A stretch of 64,000 bases of DNA from Thioalkalivibrio sp. XN8. Its GTDB lineage: Bacteria > Pseudomonadota > Gammaproteobacteria > Steroidobacterales > XN24. Each line of letters opens with the position of its first letter. Positions within the stretch are counted from its first letter, which is position 1. A program made the position numbers and the translations under genes. The stretch is from positions 1-64,000 of the forward strand of contig NZ_JAALFH010000008.1 in assembly GCF_011058255.1 (NCBI RefSeq), given 5' to 3'. The notes beneath the pieces are model-generated. The model saw only the letters and a list, made by a program, of their open reading frames with translations. It was not told the origin of the DNA and searched no databases. Positions 34,336 through 41,360 of this stretch are shown one piece after another.

Positions 34336-34380
34336 GGAGATCGGTGGCGGGTCATGCCGGCGCGGCCACGGCGGCGCCAA

Positions 34381-34409
34381 TTGTTGCCGGCAGCACGGTG
34401 TCCTACAAT
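34381..34409 (+). promoter_or_regulatory. promoter of RHH/PIN module
   Basis: TTGTTG (34381-34386), 17 bases, and TACAAT (34404-34409) form a good sigma-70 promoter with the same two hexamers and spacing as the higBA promoter. The predicted start of transcription falls at ~34416, next to the ATG at 34417. An ATGT-ATG-ACAT repeat overlaps it. Leaderless, autoregulated transcription is likely. Confidence 0.6.
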
Positions 34410-34416
34410 GTATGAC

Positions 34417-34638
34417 ATGAAATCGTCAGCCCTCACTATTCGTCTTGATCCGGATCTTGAGCGCCTGGTTGCGCGGGTAGCGAAGCGCACCGGGCGCAGC
34501 CGCAGCGAGGTCGTTCGTGACGCGGTTCGTCGCCAGCTCGCACTGGCCGAGTTCCAGGACCTGCGTCGCCGCGTCATGCCCCTGGCGGAGGCGCGCGGCT
34601 ACCTGACTGACGAGGACGTGTTCAAAGACGTGTCGTGA
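34417..34638 (+). CDS. ribbon-helix-helix antitoxin
   Basis: This 73-residue CopG/Arc-type protein has the DNA-binding strand SALTIRLDPDLERLVAR followed by the helix pair TGRSRSEVVRDAVRRQL, and a C-terminal toxin-binding tail (LTDEDVFKDVS). The start at 34417 is preferred over 34408 because of promoter placement. Its stop overlaps the PIN toxin start by 4 bases. Confidence 0.87.
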   Translation: MKSSALTIRLDPDLERLVARVAKRTGRSRSEVVRDAVRRQLALAEFQDLRRRVMPLAEARGYLTDEDVFKDVS

Positions 34639-35063
34639 AGGTCGCTTTCGACACTAACGTGCTCGTGAGCGCTTTTGCCACGCGCGGCTTGTGCGCCGAT
34701 CTTTTCAACCTGGTGCTCGCCGAGCACGAGCTGGTCCTTGGGGTCACGGTGCTGGCTGAGTCTCAACGGGTGCTGCGCCAGAAGATGCGAATCCCGGTGG
34801 AAACCATCGGGGAGCTCATTGCCTTCCTGCGCCGGGAGGCGGTGGTAGTTGGCAAGACCCCTGCATTGCCGCTGCTGATCCGGGACGTTTCCGACGGACT
34901 GGTCCTGGCGGAGGCGGTTGCGGGTGGCGCCGAGGCGCTGGTGACCGGCGACCAGGACCTTCTTTCCATCGCGGCCGACGCGCCCATCGAGATCCTGTCA
35001 CCGCGAGGGTTGTGGTTACGGCTCACGGCTGAAGCAGGGCGCCCGCGCAGAACGCGTACCTGA
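34635..35063 (+). CDS. PIN-domain toxin
   Basis: This 142-residue predicted ribonuclease of the COG1569-like PIN family has acidic residues at KVAFDTNVLVSAF (first Asp), a central Glu in VLAESQRVLRQ, and VSDGLVLAEAVAGGAEALVT with GDQDLLSI supplying the remaining Asp residues. The active site looks intact. The GTG start overlaps the antitoxin stop. It is a full module of the RHH-PIN type. Confidence 0.88.
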   Translation: MKVAFDTNVLVSAFATRGLCADLFNLVLAEHELVLGVTVLAESQRVLRQKMRIPVETIGELIAFLRREAVVVGKTPALPLLIRDVSDGLVLAEAVAGGAEALVTGDQDLLSIAADAPIEILSPRGLWLRLTAEAGRPRRTRT

Positions 35064-35082
35064 CCCCGGTTACACTTCGCCC

Positions 35083-35889
35083 ATGGACCACCAGTTCCAA
35101 CACGCGCTCACCGTCCGCCGCCTGAACCCAGACCACCCCTTGCGCTGGCTGCGGGCGGGCTGGGCCGACTTCCGGCGGACCTGGCCGGTCGGGCTGGCGC
35201 ACGGCGCGGCGGTCGTGCTGTTCGCGGTGCTGGTCCTGCTCGTCGCGGGCAACGACTTCTGGCTGCTGGCCGGCGCCTTCAGCGGGTTCCTCCTGGTGGC
35301 GCCGGTGATCGCGGTCGGGCTGTATGCCGTCAGCCGGGAGCTCGAGGCGGGGCGGCCGGGCGGCTTCAGGACGGTCTACGACGCCTGGATGAGCTGGCGC
35401 GGGGTGCCGCGGCACGACTGGCGGCTGGTGATTTTCGGCTGCCTGCTGGCGCTGGCCGGCACCGGCTGGGTGCTGACCTCGGCGGCGCTGATCACGGCGC
35501 TGTCGCCCGAGCCGATCAACAGCCCGGTGGACTTCCTGCGCTACGTCGTCGCCTCGCGCGAGCACTACCTGTTCGAGTTGTGGCTGATGGTCGGTGCGTT
35601 CATGGCCGCGCCGGTGTTCGCCTCCAGCGTCATCACCCTGCCGCTGCTGCTGGACAGGCAGGTCACGGTGCTGCAGGCGGTCACGGCAAGCTGGCTGGTG
35701 GTACTCAGGAACCCCGGGGTGATGGCGCTGTGGGCCGGGGTGCTCGCGGGGCTGTCGGTGGCCGGGCTGGCCGTGGCGCTTCTCGGCAGCCTGGTGGTGG
35801 TGCCGCTGCTGGGGTATGCCAGCTGGCATGCCTACCGCGACACGCTGGATGTCGCCAACCTGCCGGAGCGAGCGCGGAGGGCGCCGTGA
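35083..35889 (+). CDS. DUF2189 membrane protein
   Basis: This 268-residue inner-membrane protein has about six predicted helices. It matches DUF2189 by the N-terminal VRRLNPDHPLRWLRAGWADF, the loop SRELEAGRPGGFRTVYDAW, and the C-terminal GYASWHAYRDTLD. The function is unknown. Its stop overlaps the following DUF2788 gene by 4 bases, so the two are coupled. Confidence 0.87.
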   Translation: MDHQFQHALTVRRLNPDHPLRWLRAGWADFRRTWPVGLAHGAAVVLFAVLVLLVAGNDFWLLAGAFSGFLLVAPVIAVGLYAVSRELEAGRPGGFRTVYDAWMSWRGVPRHDWRLVIFGCLLALAGTGWVLTSAALITALSPEPINSPVDFLRYVVASREHYLFELWLMVGAFMAAPVFASSVITLPLLLDRQVTVLQAVTASWLVVLRNPGVMALWAGVLAGLSVAGLAVALLGSLVVVPLLGYASWHAYRDTLDVANLPERARRAP

Positions 35890-36110
35890 ACGCCGCCGAG
35901 CTGTTCGGCTTCACCGAGCAGCAGATCTCCTGGTTCGGCCTGACCTTCGGGCTGACGGCCTTCATGCTCTACATGCTGTTCATCATCGGCCAGATCGCCT
36001 ACCAGTCGAAGGCCGGGCTGTTCGGCACCTTCGTGCTGTTCCTGGTGCTGGCGCTGGGCATGCTGGGCTTCGTCATGAAGCTGCTGATCCAGTGGATCCT
36101 GGACATTTGA
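35886..36110 (+). CDS. DUF2788 small membrane protein
   Basis: This 74-residue protein has two membrane helices (FGLTFGLTAFMLYMLFIIGQ; LFGTFVLFLVLALGMLGFVM) separated by a short Lys loop, as in the DUF2788 family. The GTG start overlaps the DUF2189 stop. The function is unknown; it may form a complex with DUF2189. Confidence 0.85.
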   Translation: MNAAELFGFTEQQISWFGLTFGLTAFMLYMLFIIGQIAYQSKAGLFGTFVLFLVLALGMLGFVMKLLIQWILDI

Positions 36111-36130
36111 AGCATTTGTCGAGCAGGTCG

Positions 36131-36448
36131 CTACGCTGCAGCCGCATGCAGCCTCACCCCGAGCGCTTTCGCGACTTTCAGGACCGTCGCCAAGCTAGGG
36201 TTTCCGTTCTCACTCAACGCCTTGTAGAGGCTCTCCCGACTTAAACCGGATTCTCTAGCCACAGCGGACATGCCCTTCGCACGAGCCAGGTCGCCTAGAG
36301 CGCGCGCGATTCCCTGGGCGTCGTCCGGCGCTTCCTCGAGCCAGGCATCGAGGTAAGCGGCCATCTCCGCAGGTGTGCGGAGTTGGTCGGCGACGTCGTA
36401 TGCAACCGTCTTGATGGGTGCCTTGGGTTTGTGCGATGAGCGCTTCAT
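36131..36448 (-). CDS. HTH antidote of RelE-type addiction module (TIGR02684-like)
   Basis: This 105-residue antitoxin has YDVADQLRTPAEMAAYLDAW at the front and EAPDDAQGIARALGDLARAK in the middle. A helix-turn-helix follows (GMSAVARESGLSRESLYKAL), then PSLATVLKVAKALGVRL. It is the second gene of the pair, its ATG overlapping the toxin stop. It probably binds the promoter ahead of the toxin gene. Confidence 0.9.
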   Translation of the reverse strand: MKRSSHKPKAPIKTVAYDVADQLRTPAEMAAYLDAWLEEAPDDAQGIARALGDLARAKGMSAVARESGLSRESLYKALSENGNPSLATVLKVAKALGVRLHAAAA

Positions 36449-36765
36449 GAGTCGTCGAGTTCCAGTTGATCTGCCATTCGAATAGCCGTTTCGATGTCCC
36501 GTTTCTGACTCGATTTGTCTCCGCCTGTCAGCAAGACGATCAGCTCGGATCGGATCTCCGAGTAATAGACGCGGTACCCCGGTCCGAAATCGATCTTGAG
36601 CTCCCAAACCCGAGCTGACAGGCGCTTGTGTTTGCCCGGGTTGCCGTGGGCGAGTCGGTCGATCCGCATCTGGATGCGTGCTCGCCCACCCAGGTCCTTC
36701 AGTCGATTTATCCAGTCAAGGAAGGTCTGCGTCGCTCGAAGCCGTTTAGGCGGAGTGTATCCCAT
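36445..36765 (-). CDS. RelE-type addiction-module killer protein (TIGR02683-like)
   Basis: This 106-residue HigB/RelE-superfamily toxin has TQTFLDWINRLKDLGGRARI, QMRIDRLAHGNPGKHKRLSA, VWELKIDFGPGYRVYYSE and LTGGDKSSQKRDIETA. Its full length and conserved basic residues suggest activity. A TTGACA hexamer lies 24-29 bases before the ATG on the coding strand, but no good -10 was identified. Confidence 0.9.
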   Translation of the reverse strand: MGYTPPKRLRATQTFLDWINRLKDLGGRARIQMRIDRLAHGNPGKHKRLSARVWELKIDFGPGYRVYYSEIRSELIVLLTGGDKSSQKRDIETAIRMADQLELDDS

Positions 36766-36873
36766 GGGCTACAGTAAATGTCAAGCGGATAGTGCAGCCC
36801 ATTGGAGAGAATTACAGGCCCAATTTCCTTATGAGTTTCCGTGGGTTTTGACTGGATAACCGCCTGCGGCAAG

Positions 36874-37404
36874 ATGGGGCTCATGGTTGCTCCCGCCTCT
36901 CCCCGAGTACGCCACCAGCGCCACGGCGCCGGCTGGTACAGCCTCGAGACCGAGATCGTGTTGCCGGTGGCGCCGGCGGAGGTGTTTCCTTTCTTCTGCG
37001 ACGTCCACAACCTCGAGCGGATCACTCCGCCGGAGCTGCGGTTCCGGGTGCTGACGCCCGGGCGGGTCGAGATTCGGGAGGGCACGCTGATCGACTATCG
37101 GCTGGCGTTCGAGCTGATCCCGCAGGACCCGGCACGCCCGGAATACCGCCAGGGCCAGGCACTCGGTCCGGAACACAGGCACTGGTTCCGCGCCAGGTTC
37201 TACCAGCAATACCGACTGTTCTTTCGCTACCAGGCGAAGGCCCGAGTGATCGTCTATGCGTGGGTCAACGACGCGGACACGCGGCGGGCCTACGGGAGCG
37301 CGACCGACGCATATCGCGTTTTTCGGCGCATGATCGAGAGCGGGAATCCGCCGGACAGCTGGGACGAGCTCCTCAAGACGGCGCGAGAAATTACCCCGTC
37401 CTAG
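36874..37404 (+). CDS. SRPBCC / YhaV-toxin chimera
   Basis: The 176-residue product joins two unrelated halves in frame. The first ~75 residues (SLETEIVLPVAPAEVFPFFC, VLTPGRVEIREGTLIDYRL) are the N-terminal half of an SRPBCC/polyketide-cyclase-like protein. From about base 37105 the sequence becomes the C-terminal two-thirds of a YhaV-type toxin (FELIPQDPARPEYRQG, GPEHRHWFRARFYQQYRLFF, VIVYAWVNDADTRRAYGS, GNPPDSWDELL). Both normal partners are missing: no SRPBCC C-terminus and no PrlF antitoxin. It may be a decayed junction or a functional fusion. The start is uncertain (ATG 36874 or 36883). Confidence 0.8.
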   Translation: MGLMVAPASPRVRHQRHGAGWYSLETEIVLPVAPAEVFPFFCDVHNLERITPPELRFRVLTPGRVEIREGTLIDYRLAFELIPQDPARPEYRQGQALGPEHRHWFRARFYQQYRLFFRYQAKARVIVYAWVNDADTRRAYGSATDAYRVFRRMIESGNPPDSWDELLKTAREITPS

Positions 37405-37835
37405 TCATCTATCCCCGGCGCACCGCGTTTCTGCTTCACCTCGCCACGCTGGCGCTTCTCGGTGAGCCGCTTCTGCTTCGCGCGGGCGCTCGGCCTGGTC
37501 GGGACGCGCTTGCGCGGCGTGCGGCTGGCCTGCTCGATCAGCGCGGCCAGGCGGATACGGGCGTCGGCCCGGTTCCGGTGCTGGCTGCGGTGGCTGCGGG
37601 CCTCGATGGTGATCACGCCGGCGGAGTCGGCGCGGCTGCCGGCGAGCTTGAGCAGCCGCGCCTTGACGGCGTCGCTGATGAAGGTCGAGGCCGGCACGTC
37701 GAAGCGCAGCTGGACGCCGGACTCGGTGCGGTTCACATGCTGCCCGCCCGGCCCGCCGGTGAGGATGAACTTCTCGGCGAGCTCTTGCTCTGGCGGCAGG
37801 AAGGCCGGCCGGTCCGGTTGCGAAGGTGTGGTCAT
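37401..37835 (-). CDS. arfB: peptidyl-tRNA hydrolase ArfB (ribosome rescue)
   Basis: This 144-residue release-factor-like protein frees stalled ribosomes. The catalytic loop GGPGGQHVNRTES follows FLPPEQELAEKFILT at the N-terminus. Next come QLRFDVPAS and SHRSQHRNRADARIRLAALI, and the tail is basic (RPSARAKQKRLTEKRQRGEV) as needed to enter the mRNA channel. ATG at 37835 gives the family length. It is convergent with the chimera gene, overlapping it by four bases. Confidence 0.93.
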   Translation of the reverse strand: MTTPSQPDRPAFLPPEQELAEKFILTGGPGGQHVNRTESGVQLRFDVPASTFISDAVKARLLKLAGSRADSAGVITIEARSHRSQHRNRADARIRLAALIEQASRTPRKRVPTRPSARAKQKRLTEKRQRGEVKQKRGAPGIDD

Positions 37836-37878
37836 GTCGATGTTATTCTGCAGCCTGGCTCGAAAATGGAAAACCGGC

Positions 37879-38385
37879 GTGAACCCGACCCCTCGCAGGA
37901 CACCCGCCACCCAGCTCCTCGGCCTCGTCTTCTGGCTCGCCCTGGCCTATATCACCGCTGCGATCGGGGCCATCGCCTCGGTCAACGCGCCGGAGTTCTA
38001 CGGCCAGCTGATGCAGCCCACCTGGGCGCCGCCGGCCTGGCTGTTCGGCCCGGTGTGGACCACCCTGTTCACCATGATGGGCATCGCGGCCTGGCTGGTG
38101 TGGCGCTCGGCGCCGCTGGAGGCGACCCGCGGCACGCTGGCGCTGTTCATCGTCCATCTCGCGGTGAATGCGCTGTGGAGCTGGCTGTTTTTCGCCTGGA
38201 ACCTCGGCTTCTGGGCGTTCGTCGAGCTGCTGCTGCTGTGGGCGCTGATCGTCACCCTCGTCTTCGCTTTCTGGCGCTTCAGCCGCGTCGCGGCCGTGCT
38301 GCTGGTGCCCTATCTCGCCTGGGTCAGTTTCGCCGGCGCGCTGAACTTCTGGCTGTGGCGGAACAATGCGGGGCTGCTGGGCTAG
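37879..38385 (+). CDS. tspO: TspO/MBR-family membrane protein
   Basis: This 168-residue five-helix membrane protein of the tryptophan-rich sensory protein family binds porphyrins or cholesterol-like ligands. Conserved segments are YGQLMQPTWAPPAWLFGPVW, NALWSWLFFAWNLGFWAFVE and SFAGALNFWLW. GTG at 37879 is the best start, because upstream codons run into the arfB control region. The stop overlaps that of the opposite-strand gene at a CTAG. Confidence 0.9.
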   Translation: MNPTPRRTPATQLLGLVFWLALAYITAAIGAIASVNAPEFYGQLMQPTWAPPAWLFGPVWTTLFTMMGIAAWLVWRSAPLEATRGTLALFIVHLAVNALWSWLFFAWNLGFWAFVELLLLWALIVTLVFAFWRFSRVAAVLLVPYLAWVSFAGALNFWLWRNNAGLLG

Positions 38386-38990
38386 CGGCGCGCGGCCGGC
38401 CTGCCCACCGCGTCCACCAGCAACACCCACTGCAGGACGGTCGTCGCCACCGCGATCTTCACCCAGCCGTCGAAGCCCTCGCCGAGGCGGAAGAACACCA
38501 CGGCCACCGGCAGCAGCGCGACGGCCAGGGCCAGCGGCTTGTAGTTGAGCTGCTGCCAGCCGAACAGCGGCACCTGGTGGCCGAAGCGCGTCTCGTGGAC
38601 GACCAGCCAGGCGGCCAGCCCGAGGAACACGGCGAAGGGGACCACCAGCCACCAGAAGGACAGGGTGAGGCCCCAGGTAGCGAAGGAGATTTCGCCGCCG
38701 GCCAGCAGGGTGCCGTATAGCGCCAGGGCGAACAGGACGCCGTGCCAGGCGAGCAGCCAGCCGTGGAACAGCGGCCGCAGCCGGCCGCGGCCCTCGAGGT
38801 AGAACGCGCCGAGCGCGACCAGGGCGACCAGCGGCGGCAGCCAGGCGTCGCCGGCCATGCCCTTGCCGCCGACGCCGAAGATCCGCCAGTCGGAGATCTC
38901 GGGCTTGAGGACCAGCCGCATGGTGGTGGTCCAGAAGAAGGTCGTGGTCAGCAGCGTCCAGATGAGGACGATGTTGCGGAGCTGGGTCAT
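38382..38990 (-). CDS. multi-pass membrane protein, unknown
   Basis: This 202-residue protein has about six hydrophobic segments (LIWTLLTTTFFWTTTMRLVL; WLPPLVALVALGAFYLEG; LLAWHGVLFALALYGTLLAG; WWLVVPFAVFLGLAAWLV; PLALAVALLPVAVVFF). It is not matched to a family. It is convergent with tspO. The start MTQLRN at 38990 is preferred, since the longer frame runs into a palindromic repeat at 39004. Confidence 0.65.
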   Translation of the reverse strand: MTQLRNIVLIWTLLTTTFFWTTTMRLVLKPEISDWRIFGVGGKGMAGDAWLPPLVALVALGAFYLEGRGRLRPLFHGWLLAWHGVLFALALYGTLLAGGEISFATWGLTLSFWWLVVPFAVFLGLAAWLVVHETRFGHQVPLFGWQQLNYKPLALAVALLPVAVVFFRLGEGFDGWVKIAVATTVLQWVLLVDAVGRPAARR

Positions 38991-39003
38991 CTCGCTTCCC
39001 CCC

Positions 39004-39020
39004 GTGGGGACTGTCCCCAC
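39004..39020. repeat. palindromic repeat, short form
   Basis: GTGGGGAC-T-GTCCCCAC is a perfect 17-base palindrome upstream of the membrane protein gene. It belongs to the same family as copies at 40956, 46351 and 57961. Confidence 0.75.
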
Positions 39021-39122
39021 CGGAACGATTGCAAATTCTCGATGCCGCGTCCATCCGGTGCCCTGCGCTAAGCTATCGGCCAGGCTTCAGGTGCAGGCGA
39101 CGGGTGTCGCCAGGAGACCCGG

Positions 39123-40361
39123 ATGAACTCGGAGAACATGCTCGGCGGGCGGCGCAAGATGGCGGCGATCCTGGTGGTGCTGCTGACCGTCGCGGTCTCG
39201 TGGTCCGGCTGGATCGACCGCAAGACCGAGGCCTACGTGGACGACGCCACGGTCCAGGCGCTGGCGGCCTTCGCCACGGCTCGCCTGCTGAATGCCGTCA
39301 TCTCCATGGCCCAGTCGGTCGAGGTCGGGCAGTCCTCCGGCCTCGGCGTGAAGCTCGAATCGAGCATCCGGCCGCTGGAGCTGCTCGACCCGGTCAACGA
39401 CCTCGTCGAGCAGTACTCGACGGTGATGCAGTTCGCGGTCGGCTCGCTGGTGACCCAGAAGCTGCTGATCGAGATCGTCTCCACCCGGTTCTTCAGGATC
39501 CTGCTGACGGTGTTCGGCGTCGTGGTCGTCGCCAGCCTGTTCGTCGCCGGCGGGCGCTACGCCCTCATCCCGCTCAAGCTGTTCGCGCTGGCCGCCTTGC
39601 TGCGCTTTCTGTTCGTGCTGGTGCTGGCCGGCAATGCGCTGGTCGACCAGGCCTTCGTCAGCCCCCGCACCCAGGAAAACATGCAACGGCTGGAGGTGTT
39701 GTCGGCGGAGGTCGAAGCGAAGCTGATGACCGCGACCCTGACCGAAACCGAGCAGGGCCGGCTGGAGAGCGAGCTCGAGGCGCTCGGGGCGCAGCGCGAG
39801 GCGCTGGCCGGGGAGCTGGGGCAGCTGCGCGCGGCCGAGGCGGATGCGCGGGCGGGGCTGGCCGAGGCGCAGCAGGCGCTGGAGGCCATCGAGTCGCAGA
39901 TGACCATGAGCGAGGTCCTCAATCCCTTCGCGCGCAACCCCGAGCACCAGGCGGCGAAGCTGGCGCTGCAGGAGCAGGAGCAGGCCGTGGCGGCCGCCAT
40001 CCGCGCCCGCTCGCGCGCCGAGGCGCAGCTGGCGGACGTCGAGGCCCGGCTCGCCGCCACCGCGGCGACGCTGGCCGGCGAAGAGGAGGAGGGCTGGTGG
40101 ACCCGGATGTCCGGCAAGGTGAAGGCCCTGGTGGACGTGGAGCGCTACGAGGAGATCGTCGAGCGCATCAAGAACATCGTGCCGAACGTGCTCAACCTGA
40201 TGGCGCTGTTCGTGTTCCAGACGCTGCTGATGCCGCTGGTGTTCCTCTACCTGCTGCTGCGCGGTTTTCGCGCCATCTGGGGCGTGGATTTCCGCGACCG
40301 GGTCGAGACCGAGCTGGCGCGCATCCGCGCCGAGCTGCGCCTGCGCGGGCGGGGGGAGTGA
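39123..40361 (+). CDS. membrane protein with central coiled coil, unknown
   Basis: This 412-residue protein has an N-terminal membrane segment (MAAILVVLLTVAVSWSGWI), two more near residues 122-175, and a long alanine/glutamate-rich coiled coil (residues ~185-325). It ends with a final hydrophobic hairpin (LMALFVFQTLLMPLVFLYLL). The coiled coil is probably cytoplasmic or periplasmic between membrane anchors. No family is recognised. It stands alone between a repeat-containing gap and the convergent HIRAN gene. Confidence 0.7.
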   Translation: MNSENMLGGRRKMAAILVVLLTVAVSWSGWIDRKTEAYVDDATVQALAAFATARLLNAVISMAQSVEVGQSSGLGVKLESSIRPLELLDPVNDLVEQYSTVMQFAVGSLVTQKLLIEIVSTRFFRILLTVFGVVVVASLFVAGGRYALIPLKLFALAALLRFLFVLVLAGNALVDQAFVSPRTQENMQRLEVLSAEVEAKLMTATLTETEQGRLESELEALGAQREALAGELGQLRAAEADARAGLAEAQQALEAIESQMTMSEVLNPFARNPEHQAAKLALQEQEQAVAAAIRARSRAEAQLADVEARLAATAATLAGEEEEGWWTRMSGKVKALVDVERYEEIVERIKNIVPNVLNLMALFVFQTLLMPLVFLYLLLRGFRAIWGVDFRDRVETELARIRAELRLRGRGE

Positions 40362-40368
40362 GGGGCGC

Positions 40369-40773
40369 TCAGGTCCCGGGCAGGTAGAGCGAGACGCCGA
40401 CCCGCACGGCTTCCCAGCGGTCGCCGCCCGGATCCACGGCGATGATCCGGCCCCGCAGTTCCGCGCCCTGCTCCAGCAGGCGGACCAGCGGGCGGTTCTC
40501 GCTGCGCGGCACATAACCCACGCGTTGGCCCAGCGCCTCGATGCGGATGGCCTGCGGGTCGTGCGGGTTGTCGGGCTCGCGCACCAGGCGCACGGGATCG
40601 CCGGCGCGCAGCCGGTCGAGCAGGTTCGGGCCGTCGTAGTAGCGGAAGCCGGCGACCGGGAACACGCTGAAATCCACCTCCGCCGTGCGCGCGGGGGCGA
40701 GGGCCGGCGCGCCCGCGAAAGGCACGGCCAGCAGCTGCCTGAGGAAATCCCGGCGTGGCAGGAACGATGGCAT
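40369..40773 (-). CDS. exported HIRAN-domain protein
   Basis: This 134-residue protein has an N-terminal Tat-like leader (PRRDFLRQLLAVPFAGAPAL) followed by a HIRAN domain (residues ~35-130: FSVFPVAGFRYYDG, LVREPDNPHDPQAIRIE, VGYVPRSENRPLVRLLEQG). HIRAN domains bind DNA ends in helicases, so an exported stand-alone form suggests another ligand. The function is unknown. Confidence 0.8.
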   Translation of the reverse strand: MPSFLPRRDFLRQLLAVPFAGAPALAPARTAEVDFSVFPVAGFRYYDGPNLLDRLRAGDPVRLVREPDNPHDPQAIRIEALGQRVGYVPRSENRPLVRLLEQGAELRGRIIAVDPGGDRWEAVRVGVSLYLPGT

Positions 40774-40842
40774 GTCTGGCTCCTCCGTGCTGCGGCTTTC
40801 CCTGCCGCCTTGTTGTGGGGGCCAGCGTACGAGGCGGGGGGC

Positions 40843-41256
40843 TCAGGGGATGAGCCCGGCGTCACAGTCTGCGAGGAATTTTCCGGGGTCTAGGACGGCG
40901 GCGCCGCGCTTGCGGGCGCGGCGGGCGAGCTTGATGTCACGCGTGACGACGACAGGGACCGGTCCTGGGGACTGTCCCCAGGACCGGTCCTTAAGCGCGG
41001 CAAGGATGGCGCGGTCGGCCCGCTGGTCGCCGTCCCCGCCCGGGTAGACGACTTCGACCTGCTCCGACCGGCGCTCGGCATGGGCCGCGCCGCCGTCGAA
41101 GTAGATGCGGACCTCGGCGCCTGCCCCCGTGAACACCCCGACGAGATATTCCACCAGCGCCTCGCGGGCCGCCGTCCCGGGATGGCCGCCCACCAGTTCG
41201 GCCGCGAAGCGGGCGCGGGCGGCGTAGAGCAGGTTATGGCCGTCGACCAGGATCAT
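40843..41256 (-). CDS. NYN-domain (YacP-like) ribonuclease
   Basis: This 137-residue PIN-like nuclease has ILVDGHNLLYAARARF at the N-terminus (catalytic Asp), IYFDGG in the middle, RADRAILAAL and TRDIKLARRARKRGA at the end. Residues 90-100 are encoded by a 35-bp perfect palindrome inserted in frame just before the PVVVTRD strand, where relatives have a short loop. The start may be ATG 41256 or GTG 41265. Confidence 0.82.
   Translation of the reverse strand: MILVDGHNLLYAARARFAAELVGGHPGTAAREALVEYLVGVFTGAGAEVRIYFDGGAAHAERRSEQVEVVYPGGDGDQRADRAILAALKDRSWGQSPGPVPVVVTRDIKLARRARKRGAAVLDPGKFLADCDAGLIP
40956..40990. repeat. palindromic repeat inside a coding sequence
   Basis: This is a perfect 35-base palindrome: GGACCGGTCC, TGGGGAC, central T, then the complement of both modules. 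It lies entirely within the NYN gene and encodes the loop at residues ~90-100. It shares both modules with the copy at 57961. Confidence 0.88.
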
Positions 41257-41360
41257 CTTTTTCACAAATTCAGAACCGTCCTGAAATATCCACTGGGTAC
41301 AAATGCCACTCTCTCGAATAACCCCAACAAGCACTGCCGCCAGGAGTAGAGCATCCCCCG

